Assembly: GCF_000219625.1 (NCBI RefSeq)
Contig: NC_018212.1
Location: forward strand, 620,001-684,000
Length of the DNA: 64,000 nucleotides
Origin: Zymoseptoria tritici IPO323
Taxonomy: Eukaryota; Ascomycota; Dothideomycetes; Mycosphaerellales; Mycosphaerellaceae
Direction: 5' to 3'
Numbering within the stretch: position 1 is the first letter of the stretch; each line of letters starts with the position of its first letter. Below, in pieces: positions 53,023 to 63,136 of the stretch. The position numbers and the translations under genes are program-made. The notes beneath the pieces are model-generated. The model made no database searches. It saw only the letters and a program-made list of their open reading frames with translations, and was not told where the DNA came from.

Positions 53023-55143
53023 ATGAGTCGACATGTTGTCGGTATAGGGCGAACAGGTTTCGAGCTCTTTACCGCATTCCCTGTCGCAACGCTGCCACGA
53101 AGAAACATCCACGTTTTTGCATCCTTAAATGCCTCCTCGATTTGCATACATCCCATTGCGAGACCGTTCGCGAATACTGCGACCACCCTCGGCGCACGCC
53201 ACTACCTTGCCACCCCTTCGAATGCGCCCAGCCGATGGCCTCGACCGACGACGTTGGATGTGAGAGGTTTCAACCCTAGTGCAGCGCAGAGATTCAACAG
53301 AGGACGAGTGACTGGACCAGCCTCATGGCTAATGCAGAGGAGATGGAAGAGCGACGAGAGGACGATTCGAGATCACACTCCACCGAATGAGCAAAAGCTG
53401 CCCAGCGGTGCACAGAAAGGAGAGGACCGCGCATCCGCGGCAACATCGGAGTCATCCGGCTCAAGCAAACACCTACTGGATCGCCTACCACACCTACATC
53501 GTCCAACTAAGGAAGAGCTCCTGGCCGCGGCGACTGGATTTTGGCATCGATTGCAAATTCGGTTCAAGTGGTTCTCCATCCGAAGCGTCCGACCATATAA
53601 CGCAGAAGAGATTTTCGCGTTCATCAGTTGGATATTCTGGGCGCACGTACTGTGGGTTGTGATTGGCACAACGACGTTCGTCAGTCTTGCGATTTTGGCT
53701 TTGAACACTGTGTTCGCGCAAGAGACACTCGCAGGATGGGTCGGCCAATACTTGACCAAGAATACCGGCATCAAGGTGGTCTTCGAGAACGCTATTGTGC
53801 CACGATGGGGGAGCGGAGTCATTCGATTGAACAATGTGTTCGTCAGCAGGCGACGTCAGACTGACAAGAGCAAGAAGTCGGTAACTAAAGGATCGTCGAC
53901 GACTGCTGCGGCTGTCGCGGCTGCTGAAGCCAAGGCCGAGAGGGAGAGAAAAGATGGACCACCGGATGAGCCCGCTGCAGAACAGGAGGACGACGGAAAC
54001 TACACACAGTTCGACGTCACAATCGAGTCCGTCGAGGTGACACTGTCTTTCGCGAAGTGGTTCAACGGAAAGGGTCTGCTGCGAGACGTGGAGATTAGGG
54101 GCGTGCGAGGAGTCCTGGATCGCACATCTGTGCAACCGCGAGCGGAAGGCGAAGATCCAAGGAGCTACCTCCACGAACACAACCCTGGCGACTTTGAGAT
54201 CGACAACTTCAAGATGGAAGACGTGCTGTTGACCGTCTATCAGCCCAACGGATTCCGACCATTCCAGGTCAGCGTCTTCAATTGTGAACTGCCTCGACTG
54301 CGCAAGCAATGGCTATTCTACGACTTCTTGAGTGCAAACAACATGAGTGGTAGCTTCGACAACTCTCTCTTCACAATTCATCCCCGACAGGTTCACAGTA
54401 CGACCGGGATGCCACTCGCGGAGGGACGAGACGAGTCAGGCTCACAGTGGAAAAAGCACAGTCGAATCCGGCTTGACGGACTCAAGATCGACCACCTCAA
54501 CCGCGGCGTCGAAGGCCCCTTCTCATGGATTCACGATGGCAATGTCGACATCGTCGCCGATCTAATGATCCCGACAGATGCCAGCGGTAGCATCGTCAAG
54601 GTCATGAGTGATATTTATGATCGCGTCGAGGCTAGTGTCACCACACAAGCTCAACACGTTCCACCGACGATTACGAACAACCACGTTATTGACAACCGCG
54701 AAGATGGTGAGAATTTCCAGGCCCGGCCCGCTCCTCCAAAACAGCCGGAAAACAACGACGACGATCGCTACCTAGTCATGGACATCCAGATTCACCTGAA
54801 CGATGTGCGCGCCTCGGTGCCCATCTTCACCCGCGACCTGAGCTACGTGAACAGCGCCGCGGTCCGCCCAATAGTAGCCTACATCAATTCTCACTCCCAT
54901 CGATCAAACGACTTCATCCCAATCAGCTGTCGCATCGTCAAACGGCAGAGCGAATTTGACGGCTCCTGGACAGTTTTCGATTCTGGTTTGCTGGACGATC
55001 TCAGCAAGGAGACGTATGAGGCGTTCGCAAAGGACATCTCGGACAACAAGCAGCGACAGCGGAGGATAAGAAAAGTTGGACTGTGGGCGGCTCAGATTGC
55101 GGCTCAGGCGCTGTTCCTTGGGCTGGCTGGACAGCTTGCTTGA
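53023..55143 (+). CDS. Mdm31/Mdm32 family mitochondrial inner-membrane protein
   Basis: A 706-residue protein. The N-terminus is basic and Ser/Thr/Arg-rich, as for a mitochondrial targeting sequence, to about residue 115. A first hydrophobic span lies near I-S-W-I-F-W-A-H-V-L-W-V-V-I. The long intermembrane-space domain follows, starting N-T-G-I-K-V-V-F-E-N-A-I-V-P-R-W, with V-E-V-T-L-S-F-A-K-W-F-N-G-K-G-L-L and V-R-G-V-L-D-R-T. A second hydrophobic stretch at the very C-terminus follows. In yeast, Mdm31 and Mdm32 maintain mitochondrial shape, distribution and phospholipid transport. Filamentous fungi carry related copies; this one cannot be assigned to 31 or 32 from memory. ATG 53023 is the first true ATG of the frame. 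Confidence 0.9.
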   Translation: MSRHVVGIGRTGFELFTAFPVATLPRRNIHVFASLNASSICIHPIARPFANTATTLGARHYLATPSNAPSRWPRPTTLDVRGFNPSAAQRFNRGRVTGPASWLMQRRWKSDERTIRDHTPPNEQKLPSGAQKGEDRASAATSESSGSSKHLLDRLPHLHRPTKEELLAAATGFWHRLQIRFKWFSIRSVRPYNAEEIFAFISWIFWAHVLWVVIGTTTFVSLAILALNTVFAQETLAGWVGQYLTKNTGIKVVFENAIVPRWGSGVIRLNNVFVSRRRQTDKSKKSVTKGSSTTAAAVAAAEAKAERERKDGPPDEPAAEQEDDGNYTQFDVTIESVEVTLSFAKWFNGKGLLRDVEIRGVRGVLDRTSVQPRAEGEDPRSYLHEHNPGDFEIDNFKMEDVLLTVYQPNGFRPFQVSVFNCELPRLRKQWLFYDFLSANNMSGSFDNSLFTIHPRQVHSTTGMPLAEGRDESGSQWKKHSRIRLDGLKIDHLNRGVEGPFSWIHDGNVDIVADLMIPTDASGSIVKVMSDIYDRVEASVTTQAQHVPPTITNNHVIDNREDGENFQARPAPPKQPENNDDDRYLVMDIQIHLNDVRASVPIFTRDLSYVNSAAVRPIVAYINSHSHRSNDFIPISCRIVKRQSEFDGSWTVFDSGLLDDLSKETYEAFAKDISDNKQRQRRIRKVGLWAAQIAAQALFLGLAGQLA

Positions 55144-55395
55144 AGAGTCAACACATTCTCTCTGTGCGCGACACCTAAGCGTCCCTGATACTGCATTTTT
55201 TGCTTTGAATGGTCTTTGACACCATAGCGCGGCGTTTCTTGGGCGATACATGGTTTGTACAGGTATGATACAAAAAGGGAGCATGGGAATCTGAACCTGA
55301 CCAGAAGGGAACATTCAAGCGAGACTTTGTACGACTATTACACTAATGAGACACGCCCATCACCTAGTCTTACATCCTCTTCTACCCTGCGCTCG

Positions 55396-56031
55396 CTAAT
55401 CTCGTCCAAAGCATGCCTCGGGATTGTCGTCCCACCATCTGCAGAACCAACCATGCGCACCATCAACGCATCTGCAGACGCTCGAGATCAATTCGGCTGA
55501 AGGACGACTCGAGGGCCGCCGACCGTTGTACGTCTTTGCCGGCTCGACGTCTAGCATGATCACGTCGCCATGGACATCCATGTCGCACGACCACGACTCA
55601 TCTGTGCGTTGCCAGGCGTCTCCGAGAGATGGTGGCAGCCCGGTGCCATCGCGCGGACTGCGATATGTCGTTTCGCCCGGCAATTCGAATCGCACGGTCT
55701 TTCCTGCCTGCCCTGCGGACATTGTGAAGGGCCAGTTTTGGTAAGAGGAAGTGGGTTGTGGGGTCTTCAGGCATGATGGCGGGCATGGGCGCTTCGGGGG
55801 CGTGGATGGAGCGCCACATGCTGGGTGTTGGGGTGGAGAGTGGTTCCATGTGGGTTTGGTGAGTCTTGGTGACGCTCATGTATGCTGGCAATTTACTCGG
55901 CCGGTGCAGGTGTGTTGGGTCTGAGACAGGACGAAATGCGAACAATACAGAAGTCTTGCAAGGAGTGACAAGAGGAAGAGACAAAGTGCTTGAAAGCGAG
56001 ACAGGGCATTGTTCTGGTCTCGTCTCAGCAT
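55396..56031 (-). CDS. Candidate small cysteine-rich protein, gene model uncertain
   Basis: A minus-strand frame (ATG 55722 to stop 55396, 108 codons) carries six cysteines, five of them near the end (V-C-R-C-V-D-G, W-F-C-R-W-W-D-D-N-P-E-A-C). The same frame stays open upstream of 55722 to a TGA at 55876. Beyond that it opens again to 56355 and includes an ATG at 56031 followed by a signal-like hydrophobic stretch (L-C-L-F-L-L-S-L-L-A-R-L-L). An intron with donor GTAAAT near 55896 could bridge the TGA, but no acceptor with a convincing branch site fits phase. The product may be secreted. No family is recognised. I call the region, not the exact exons. Confidence 0.3.
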
Positions 56032-57823
56032 CGGTTCGGCGAAGATCGCTCCTCTGTCTTGGAACAGGACAAGTGGATGGTTCCTCGCCATCGCCCAGCG
56101 ACAGGCACCACGGCCGACGAAGATCGATCGCCAAAGCACCAAGACCACATCTCTTGATGCGGGCCTCTGCTCTTCCCACAATGGCTTCCCCACGGAAGGC
56201 TCACTCAAAGCGTTTACTTCGAGATGCACACCACGATGACCATGCGCTATGCATTCCGAAGCACACGAAAGTTTGATGGCAGACGATACAGATTGACCTT
56301 GCTGCGGCTCTCGTTGCCACGCGAGCAAGCACGCAAGAATTAACGGGATCTCCATGTCTGTCCATGCGATTCATGCAGAAGATCGCTGTATGGTCTTCAA
56401 ACTACACCTTTCTCGGAACTGCGCTCAGACCTTCCGGATTATGTGCGATCGCAATCCAGCCCACGAACTCGGGTCGCCCTTTAACGCCGCAGAAGTTACC
56501 AGCACAGCAGGACGTTTGCCACTTCTCGCACTGCCGAAAAATGGCGCCGTGGCGGTCTTGCTGCCACTTGATACGCAAGCAGCTGGCAAGAGTAAATCCT
56601 CTAGAGCCTCGTTCGAAGGTGTCTCACACGTTCTTCACGATAGCGAAAGTCAACACGGAGACCACAATCCCGCTGCTTGACATCGCGGGTCAAACAATAC
56701 ACACCGCCTGAACGTATGCTCGGAAAGAGAAGCTTGATGTATCGAACCATGACGTTCAGAGCAAAAGACATCATGAGGATGTTAGCGACGGTGAACATGT
56801 GCCCATGTAGAGAGGTATGGTAAGATACCTGTCGAGATTCTGGCAGCAAATCAGAGCTCACATGATGACTTTGAGAACGAGGAATGCAGGGATCGTGAAG
56901 GGATGTCAACCTCACTTGAGCATTTCCCCGCACTACTCGTTCACGGCGCCCATGGATAGCCATGGAATGATTGACAAGCGAAAGGTTTCCGCCTCCGACG
57001 TCGTTCCGTCAACAAGACTCGACGGCTGGTTTGGCTGGAGCAATCTCTAAGACGGTACCTCTTCAAAGCTCAACACTTCGGGGGACGGCCAGCGAACCTG
57101 TTCGAGCATGTGCCGATGTTACGACATCTCCTGCATCTTTTCAGCGCCCGTGGCTTGGGTGGCTTGCCGAGGAACCTTTCATGACGGCCAAGGTTAGATG
57201 CGTCAAATTCTTCAGATGTGCCTCATCGTGGAGGATGTTCCTTGCTTTACACCCAGCACGCGACACACTCTGCCTCTCCCGAAAAGCGGGAGTCCTCAGC
57301 AGTCAGTACATGTGCTAGCCCCAACAACCACACGGGAACATGCAACGACGAGTCAACGACAAATCGAAGAAATCATGCGGGGAGGCAGACCCTGAGACCG
57401 AGAGGGCCAAGAGGCGACTCAAGCAGCATTGATCGACAGCCACCCCACGAGCTAAAGCGACGCCATGCTCAGAGGCGTTGCGGAGATGGAACTCTAAGTG
57501 ATGGCATCCACCACTCCGGATCACCGCAGGTCCGTAAATCTCACTCACGAAAGCGGTGATTGGTCACGCGGAGACGAAATGCTCTACTTTGGGTAAAAAG
57601 GTACGCAGATCAGTATACATCGAGGCTCTTTGATTTTTGCTAAACGATCTGTATAGTGCCGTGCGAACGCTCCGCCACCTGCCTCATCTGCTTTGCACAT
57701 GGACGGACGATGGGCTAGCTTCCTCGGCGTTCTCCTCTATCGATATAATTCGAGATCACATCCTCGAACGTCGCTGTTTCCCCTCTCCATCCTCCATCAC
57801 TTCTTCTTTCATCAATACACACC
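56032..57823. other. Intergenic region upstream of the peroxygenase
   Basis: About 1.8 kb. Mostly short frames with no similarity that I know. An A/T-rich box, TCGATATAATTCG, lies near 57738-57750, about 75 bp before the peroxygenase start, and a C/T-rich leader follows. No other gene seen. Confidence 0.45.
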
Positions 57824-59207
57824 ATGAAGTACTCTCAGTCAACAGCACTCTTGGCTGCGCTGGCCCCTTTGGCGGCCAACGCGTTCCCGGCCGCGATCTT
57901 CGAGGCCGTTCAAGCCGACCCTGAGCTGGCCGCGCGCAACGCCGAGATCTATGCTCGACAGGTCAAGGCTGATGGCGCCACTGCCATCTTCGAGCCAGTC
58001 CCGAAGTTCAACGCACAGAAGCAGTACATCGACATTTCAGAGGGCAGCGGACACGAGTACAAGGCTCCCAACTTTGCGGGAGGCGACCTCCGTGGCCCGT
58101 GTCCAGGACTTAACGCATTCGCAAATCATAACTTTTTACCGCACAACGGATATGCCAGTAAGTCAGACCTTTGTTCGATGTTGCGTACGACTTTCCAACT
58201 GACCTCGTGAAGCCGTCTCACAGTTCATCGACGCCACTACTACCGTCGTTGGAATGGGACCCTTGCTTGCCACGTTCCTTGCTGTCTACGGCGCTGTGAT
58301 CGATGGAGATGGTACCTCATGGTCCATCGGCGGTACACCTGGCCCAGGTGTTGGAGGTCTTCTCTCCGGCCAAGGCAACGGACTCAGCGGAAGTCACAAC
58401 AAGTACGACGGTGACTCGTCGCCTACTCGCCCCGATCTGTACCAGGAGGGCAACAACTACAAGATCCAGATCGATCAGTTCCAGCAACTCATCGACAACT
58501 CCCCAGGCGGCGAGGTCACTCTGGCTTCCTTGACCGAGCACCGCTCTCAACGGTTCGATCACCAGAAGGCGACCAACGCATACTGGTTCAACGGACCATT
58601 CACTGGTGTCCTTGTGCAGCCCGCCGCGTACACCTTCATCTACCGCTTCATGGCCAACCACACCCAGGAGCGTCCGGAGGGCATCCTGACGTACGATACT
58701 CTCAAGTCCTGGTTCGGTGTCACCGGCGAGTCCGGTAGCTTCGTCGCAACTCCCGGCGGTGAGCGTATCCCCGACAACTGGTACCGACGTGCTCTCGAGT
58801 ACCCATACGAGACCACCTACTTCTTCGGAGATGCTTCCAACGCCATTGCTCTGCACCCCAAGTTCGCGGATATCGGAGGGTAAGCTATCTTTTTCGCAGC
58901 TTTTCACCAAGAGTTGACTAACACCTTGCCCAGCAACACCGGCACACCCAACAGCTTCGTCGGCGTTGACGTCGAGAACCTCACCAACGGCGCCATGAAC
59001 GGACAGACCTTGCTCCAGGGCAACAACTTCGCCTGCTTGGCTTACCAGTTCGCCGCTCAAGCCAAGCCGGACATGGCTCTCCTTGGCCTTACCCAGCTGA
59101 CCAACGCACTTGGTCCGGTCCTTGCGCCTCTCTCTTGCCCTCAGCTCAAGTCGATCGACAAGGCTGAGCTCATGCAGTTCCCTGGTTATAAGCGATCGAA
59201 CGCTTAG
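57824..59207 (+). CDS. Secreted heme-thiolate peroxygenase/chloroperoxidase family enzyme
   Basis: Three exons, 57824-58157, 58213-58879 and 58934-59207, encode 424 residues. A signal peptide (L-L-A-A-L-A-P-L-A-A-N-A) leads to F-P-A-A. The proximal heme-thiolate ligand is C93 in G-P-C-P-G-L-N, the family's PCP motif (PF01328). The acid-base EHD/EHE motif of classic chloroperoxidase is not present. The matching region reads L-T-E-H-R-S-Q-R-F-D-H, a form I associate with a separate subclass in filamentous ascomycetes, followed by P-F-T-G-V-L-V-Q-P-A-A-Y-T-F-I-Y-R-F-M. It probably uses peroxide to oxidise or oxygenate organic substrates outside the cell; the substrate is unknown. Length is longer than short peroxygenases. 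Confidence 0.92.
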
Positions 59208-60145
59208 ATGATTGGGACAGTACTCCCGCCCATCAACGGATGGCGGAGTGTATCGCTAGGAACACGCAGTCGCAGAAGGCTGTCGTCATTATTGTATATA
59301 CAACATAACCAGAACGAATTCATGAACAATAACTTCTTATGCACACACCACTTGCAATGAACCGCGATTGATTGCTCGAAAAGTTTCGCAGCTCCACGAA
59401 AGTCTGGAAGACAAAGACGTCCAATCTGATGAGTCGGCAGCTCCCAGAATGATTTGCATGCCAAATACTCCAGCATTTCCACAGTAAAGTCTGCGTCTCA
59501 GACGACATCGGCTGGGTCGATACTGAGGTGACATTGACTGCGGTGAAGTCGCTTTAAGCTTGAACGAGCCGCTGTCATGTCACAGATGAGGCAGGAGTCA
59601 TGTTCAAGGTTCACAGTGCAATAGCACGTGAGCACACATGTACAACTCTTCTACCCCGAGTCTAGCCCACTCATCAAACCGGCCAACAGCAAGTGAAGTC
59701 AAGTATACCTCGTAAGCAGACAGGGACGCCTGCACGATGCTTGCATGGAAAGGACACCCTTGTGCAGTTGGCTCACAATACTCGAGCTGTGCGTGAACTT
59801 CCCTTATCCATCTTGAGCCGACTTGACCATCATGGCCCATTGTGTTCGTGAAGATCTTGCAAACGGACCCCTCCTGTCTACTTGAGATCTTGCCAGTAAA
59901 GTCCGCGGTGAATGAACTTACCCCTTGCGACGCCGTGGAAATGTGCTAAGGACGGCAAGTCGAGACACAGCCCGAGCACCTCACAGTCTGTGTCGTTCGG
60001 ATGTGATCTGAAGGCGCACTTTCGTTTGGTGTCGGACATGGCATGTAATGCTCGTTGTTTTAAGCTGATCCTCGAGTCTCCTCATCGCGAATTTTGCCTT
60101 CATATTTCCTGACTGGAGCAGCTCTTGATCCTCATGAATTGACCT
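59208..60145. other. Convergent intergenic region
   Basis: About 940 bp between the peroxygenase and the next minus-strand gene. Short frames only; nothing recognised. Confidence 0.45.
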
Positions 60146-60697
60146 TCACTCATCCTTCTCCCCAGCAGCAGAGTCCTCCGCCTCCTTCAACGCACTCGTT
60201 CTCTGTTTGTTCCTCTTCCCCAAGATCCTCAACGTATTCTTCTTCTCCTGCTCCGTCATCTGATCCCAATTGCCAATTCTCGACAAAGTCCCATCTTTGT
60301 TCACCACCATAGGTCCCAGATGATCCAATTTCACCGAGTCTCCGCCACTCGACATGTCCAGCTTCGTGGCTTCCTCTTCGCTCGGCGGTTCGGGCAAGCC
60401 GAGTAGTCGGCCTTCGCTGTCTCTTAAGGGCGCCTCTTCCCCAGTCGCGGCGTTGTGCTGTTTCGGCGAATCTGAGGGCTGCGCGGCTTTGTTATTGCTT
60501 GCCATGTTGACTATTGGTGTGCTGGAGAACGATGCGCGTGGTGTGAAGACCCGTCTCGCGGATTGAAGGTGCAGCGGCGATTGGGATTTGTAGAGAAAGC
60601 GCATGAGTACGCTGTCTGGGTCTTTCAGCTGTAGTGCGAGTAGCAGAGCGAGGAGCGTTGTGATGATGGTGACAAGGAGATTCAGTTGTCTTGACAT
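60146..60697 (-). CDS. Small fungal membrane protein of unknown function
   Basis: A 183-residue protein in one exon. The N-terminus (M-S-R-Q-L-N-L-L-V-T-I-I-T-T-L-L-A-L-L-L-A-L) is one likely membrane span or signal anchor. After a Ser-rich linker and an acidic middle comes a conserved-looking C-terminus: V-K-L-D-H-L-G-P-M-V-V-N-K-D-G-T-L-S-R-I, then N-W-x-x-M-T-E-x-E-K-x-N-T-L-R, and a charged end. I have seen this C-terminal block in fungal proteins without a named function. A later ATG (M-A-S-N-N) would give a soluble form. No catalytic motif. Confidence 0.7.
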   Translation of the reverse strand: MSRQLNLLVTIITTLLALLLALQLKDPDSVLMRFLYKSQSPLHLQSARRVFTPRASFSSTPIVNMASNNKAAQPSDSPKQHNAATGEEAPLRDSEGRLLGLPEPPSEEEATKLDMSSGGDSVKLDHLGPMVVNKDGTLSRIGNWDQMTEQEKKNTLRILGKRNKQRTSALKEAEDSAAGEKDE

Positions 60698-61079
60698 TGA
60701 GAACTTTCTGGAAATGTGTTCCCACAACCCACGCAAAGTATTCGTGTACGCAGAGGTTAACGAAGCTTGGATAACGAGCAATGGTAGCCTCAACTGCAGA
60801 GCCGACCACGCAAGCCTGTATACTCGATTGGAAATGTCGTCAATCCAAATGCTGTACGTGGAGTCTGTGAATTCGACGTGAGGTAATAGTTGTAATCCTA
60901 AGCTCTGGTACGGCAGCCTATATCTTGAATTTCATCTCCTTTTTCACTTCTCCATTTTCACATGTCGATTGAATGCCGTGCTGGTTGGCTGGTCACGACA
61001 CAATGAACCACCAATATGCTCGCCTGCTTGAAATGCTCAATCTACGCTTCATGCGCTCAGACTGTAGTCTGCGCCGCTA
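60698..61079. other. Intergenic region
   Basis: About 380 bp upstream of the small membrane-protein gene and downstream of the UBX-protein gene. Nothing recognised. Confidence 0.4.
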
Positions 61080-62651
61080 TCACTTCTTCTTCCCGAACCC
61101 CAAGAACTTCTTCATCTTCGCCTCGACGTCTCCACCACCTTTACCCTTGCTAGCAGCCGCACCAGATTCTTTCTTGTTCATCGCAGCCTTGTGACTCTCC
61201 TCGCCGGCTGCCTGCTGCGTCGCAAGTTCCACCTTCAAGTCTTTTGCCCGACTGCGATACTCCTCCTTCAGACTTGGCCCCTGTCTCGCTTGCGCACTTG
61301 CTTCAGGCTTCCAAATCAGTGTCACCAGCACCTTGCCTCGAAACCCAAAGTCACGCACTAGACGCTGCGAAGTGGAGTCGGGAAGAGTCTGATGGCCTTT
61401 GGCACCGGTGTAGCGAAGTTCGAATTTGCCTTGTGCATCAGCAGTCGAGGCGAGAGTGCCGGCTACCTGGGCGTACAGCTCGGCGGCGGTGGACGTTGCG
61501 GAGACAGTGGTCTCGATCATGCTTTGGTCGGGATACCGTACGCGGACAGTCACAGTGTTGACCTGAGCGAGGCTTGCTTGTCGTGTTTCTTCCTGCTCGG
61601 CGAGCTCTTTGTCAGAGAGTAGACGTGTGTTGCGAGTCATGCGGGTCAGAGCCGCTTGATGCGCCTTTGCGTGATCAATGCTGGGCTCGAATAGTGCTGG
61701 ATCGTCTTCTTGGAGCGCTGCTGCGGGAGTGCTCGATGATGGCGGCAGGTACACCGCAATCCCGTTCAGAGGCTCCTCGTTCGTTGATGAGCCAGGCTGT
61801 GTTATTGAAGATGACGCAATTACGTCGTCCTGGACTCGTGCGGACTCGTGGCCTCCTGCGCCAGGCATCAATGTGTCGGGCTCGGCAGGCTCAGGTCCGG
61901 CAGCACCCTGTCGCGGGACACCGGCATTATCTGCGTCGGCATCGGGGAGGCTTTGCAACGACCCGGGAGCGGTGGCGTGTGTTCCTGGCGCGGCCTGTGA
62001 TGCGCTTGACCCAACACCTGCTGGAACGGTGTCTACTGACTGAAAGTGCTCCTCGATCTCCTTCATGGCTTCTTCCAGAAGCCTCCCATTACGCTTGAAC
62101 GTCAATCGCATGAGCACACTCCCGTCATTGATCCCGAGCTGCGCGAACGACTTCTGCAGATCGCCGAAGGTCTCCATATTCCTGCCCATGAGATGCAGAC
62201 ATGGCTGCTCGTATTCCAACTGTCCAGCTCCAGATGATCCGACTGGAGGTACGCCTCTCTGTGTGAGGTTCAACTTCCTAGGTGGCTGTCCGGCCACCGC
62301 ATCCTCGTACTTCCGCAACACAAGCCAAAGACTTGTCGTGCTTGGGAATTTGTCGCTCAGTCTGCCTCCTCCCTCACTCTCTGGCAGTTGTAAAGCCACA
62401 TTTACCACGCTCGGCGATCGACTCGCTTGTATTAACGTGAGCTTTGCGCCTCCTGACAAGCCTGATAGCCTGAATGGTTGTGACAAATCCACCGTCTTAT
62501 TCGTTTGTGTCTTCAGCGCATATGATTCAGGATTCCATTTCCTCGCCTTGCAAGCCTCTTCCAGCACTTCTTTCAAGTACTTTCCCGGCGTGACTTTCAC
62601 CTGCGTTCTCTTGAATGTCGAGTCCAATACGAAGACGTGTGATGCGGACAT
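61080..62651 (-). CDS. UBX4: TUG/ASPL-like UBX-domain protein, Ubx4 class
   Basis: A 523-residue Cdc48/p97 cofactor. An N-terminal ubiquitin-like TUG-UBL1 domain (residues about 4-75) begins S-H-V-F-V-L-D-S-T-F-K-R and includes P-E-S-Y-A-L-K-T-Q and L-T-L-I-Q-A-S. A middle unstructured Ser/Pro/Ala-rich stretch follows. The C-terminal UBX-like fold (about 370-470) has V-R-V-R-Y-P-D-Q-S, F-E-L-R-Y-T-G-A-K-G and D-F-G-F-R-G-K-V-L-V-T-L-I-W. The C-terminus is basic (K-K-F-L-G-F-G-K-K-K). In yeast Ubx4 works with Cdc48 in ER-associated degradation and trafficking. A single exon. A 66-codon ORF ends six bases upstream of the start in the same frame. Confidence 0.88.
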   Translation of the reverse strand: MSASHVFVLDSTFKRTQVKVTPGKYLKEVLEEACKARKWNPESYALKTQTNKTVDLSQPFRLSGLSGGAKLTLIQASRSPSVVNVALQLPESEGGGRLSDKFPSTTSLWLVLRKYEDAVAGQPPRKLNLTQRGVPPVGSSGAGQLEYEQPCLHLMGRNMETFGDLQKSFAQLGINDGSVLMRLTFKRNGRLLEEAMKEIEEHFQSVDTVPAGVGSSASQAAPGTHATAPGSLQSLPDADADNAGVPRQGAAGPEPAEPDTLMPGAGGHESARVQDDVIASSSITQPGSSTNEEPLNGIAVYLPPSSSTPAAALQEDDPALFEPSIDHAKAHQAALTRMTRNTRLLSDKELAEQEETRQASLAQVNTVTVRVRYPDQSMIETTVSATSTAAELYAQVAGTLASTADAQGKFELRYTGAKGHQTLPDSTSQRLVRDFGFRGKVLVTLIWKPEASAQARQGPSLKEEYRSRAKDLKVELATQQAAGEESHKAAMNKKESGAAASKGKGGGDVEAKMKKFLGFGKKK

Positions 62652-62657
62652 GCTGGT

Positions 62658-62858
62658 CTAGGCTTCGTCGACCTGCCGCAAAACTCGTTCGGCTCGTTGA
62701 CGTCGTCTTTCTTCAGGTGATGAAAGCAGGTATGCTATCAGTCTCTTGCCCCTGTTCCACGCCACCGGGGAGATGAAGATGTAGGAAAGTGTGACGATGA
62801 CGAGTCTTTCGCTTCTCGTAAGTTGTAGGCCGTGGAGAATGTTCGAGTCGGCGGGCAT
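62658..62858 (-). CDS. 66-residue ORF abutting UBX4, possible small membrane protein
   Basis: ATG at 62858 to TAG at 62658. The text reads M-P-A-D-S-N-I-L-H-G-L-Q-L, one hydrophobic span (L-V-I-V-T-L-S-Y-I-F-I-S-P-V-A-W), then a basic arm (R-R-R-Q-R-A-E-R-V-L-R-Q). The stop is followed six bases later by the UBX4 start, in the same frame with only T-S between. It could be a real small gene on its own transcript, the first cistron of a shared mRNA, a uORF, or a readthrough extension of UBX4. The amphipathic, tail-charged layout looks selected rather than random. No family recognised. Confidence 0.45.
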   Translation of the reverse strand: MPADSNILHGLQLTRSERLVIVTLSYIFISPVAWNRGKRLIAYLLSSPEERRRQRAERVLRQVDEA

Positions 62859-63136
62859 CGCTCGATAAGCAGTCTTCAGCACTGACGCATCGTGAAGGTG
62901 GGAGAGTTTTGTGGTCAGATCGAGTTCGCTAGATCAACGCCGAAGGCGGTGAATATGAGCACGGTTGTTCGATGAGCAAACAGAGATGTTGTTGCGTTCA
63001 TAGGTAGAACTAGCTTGCCCTGCCTTTGAACAGTGAGTTGTGGAGCTGTCCGCCACCACCCCGCATAAATATATATTCACTACATCAACAATAACCTTTC
63101 TCCCACCACCTTACCAACAAGCACAACATCGCCGCC
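62859..63136. promoter_or_regulatory. Divergent promoter between small ORF/UBX4 and thioredoxin-PITH gene
   Basis: About 280 bp. Includes an A/T-rich box, CATAAATATATATTCAC, at 63062-63078, about 60 bp before the thioredoxin ATG; it may act as a TATA element. Confidence 0.45.
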
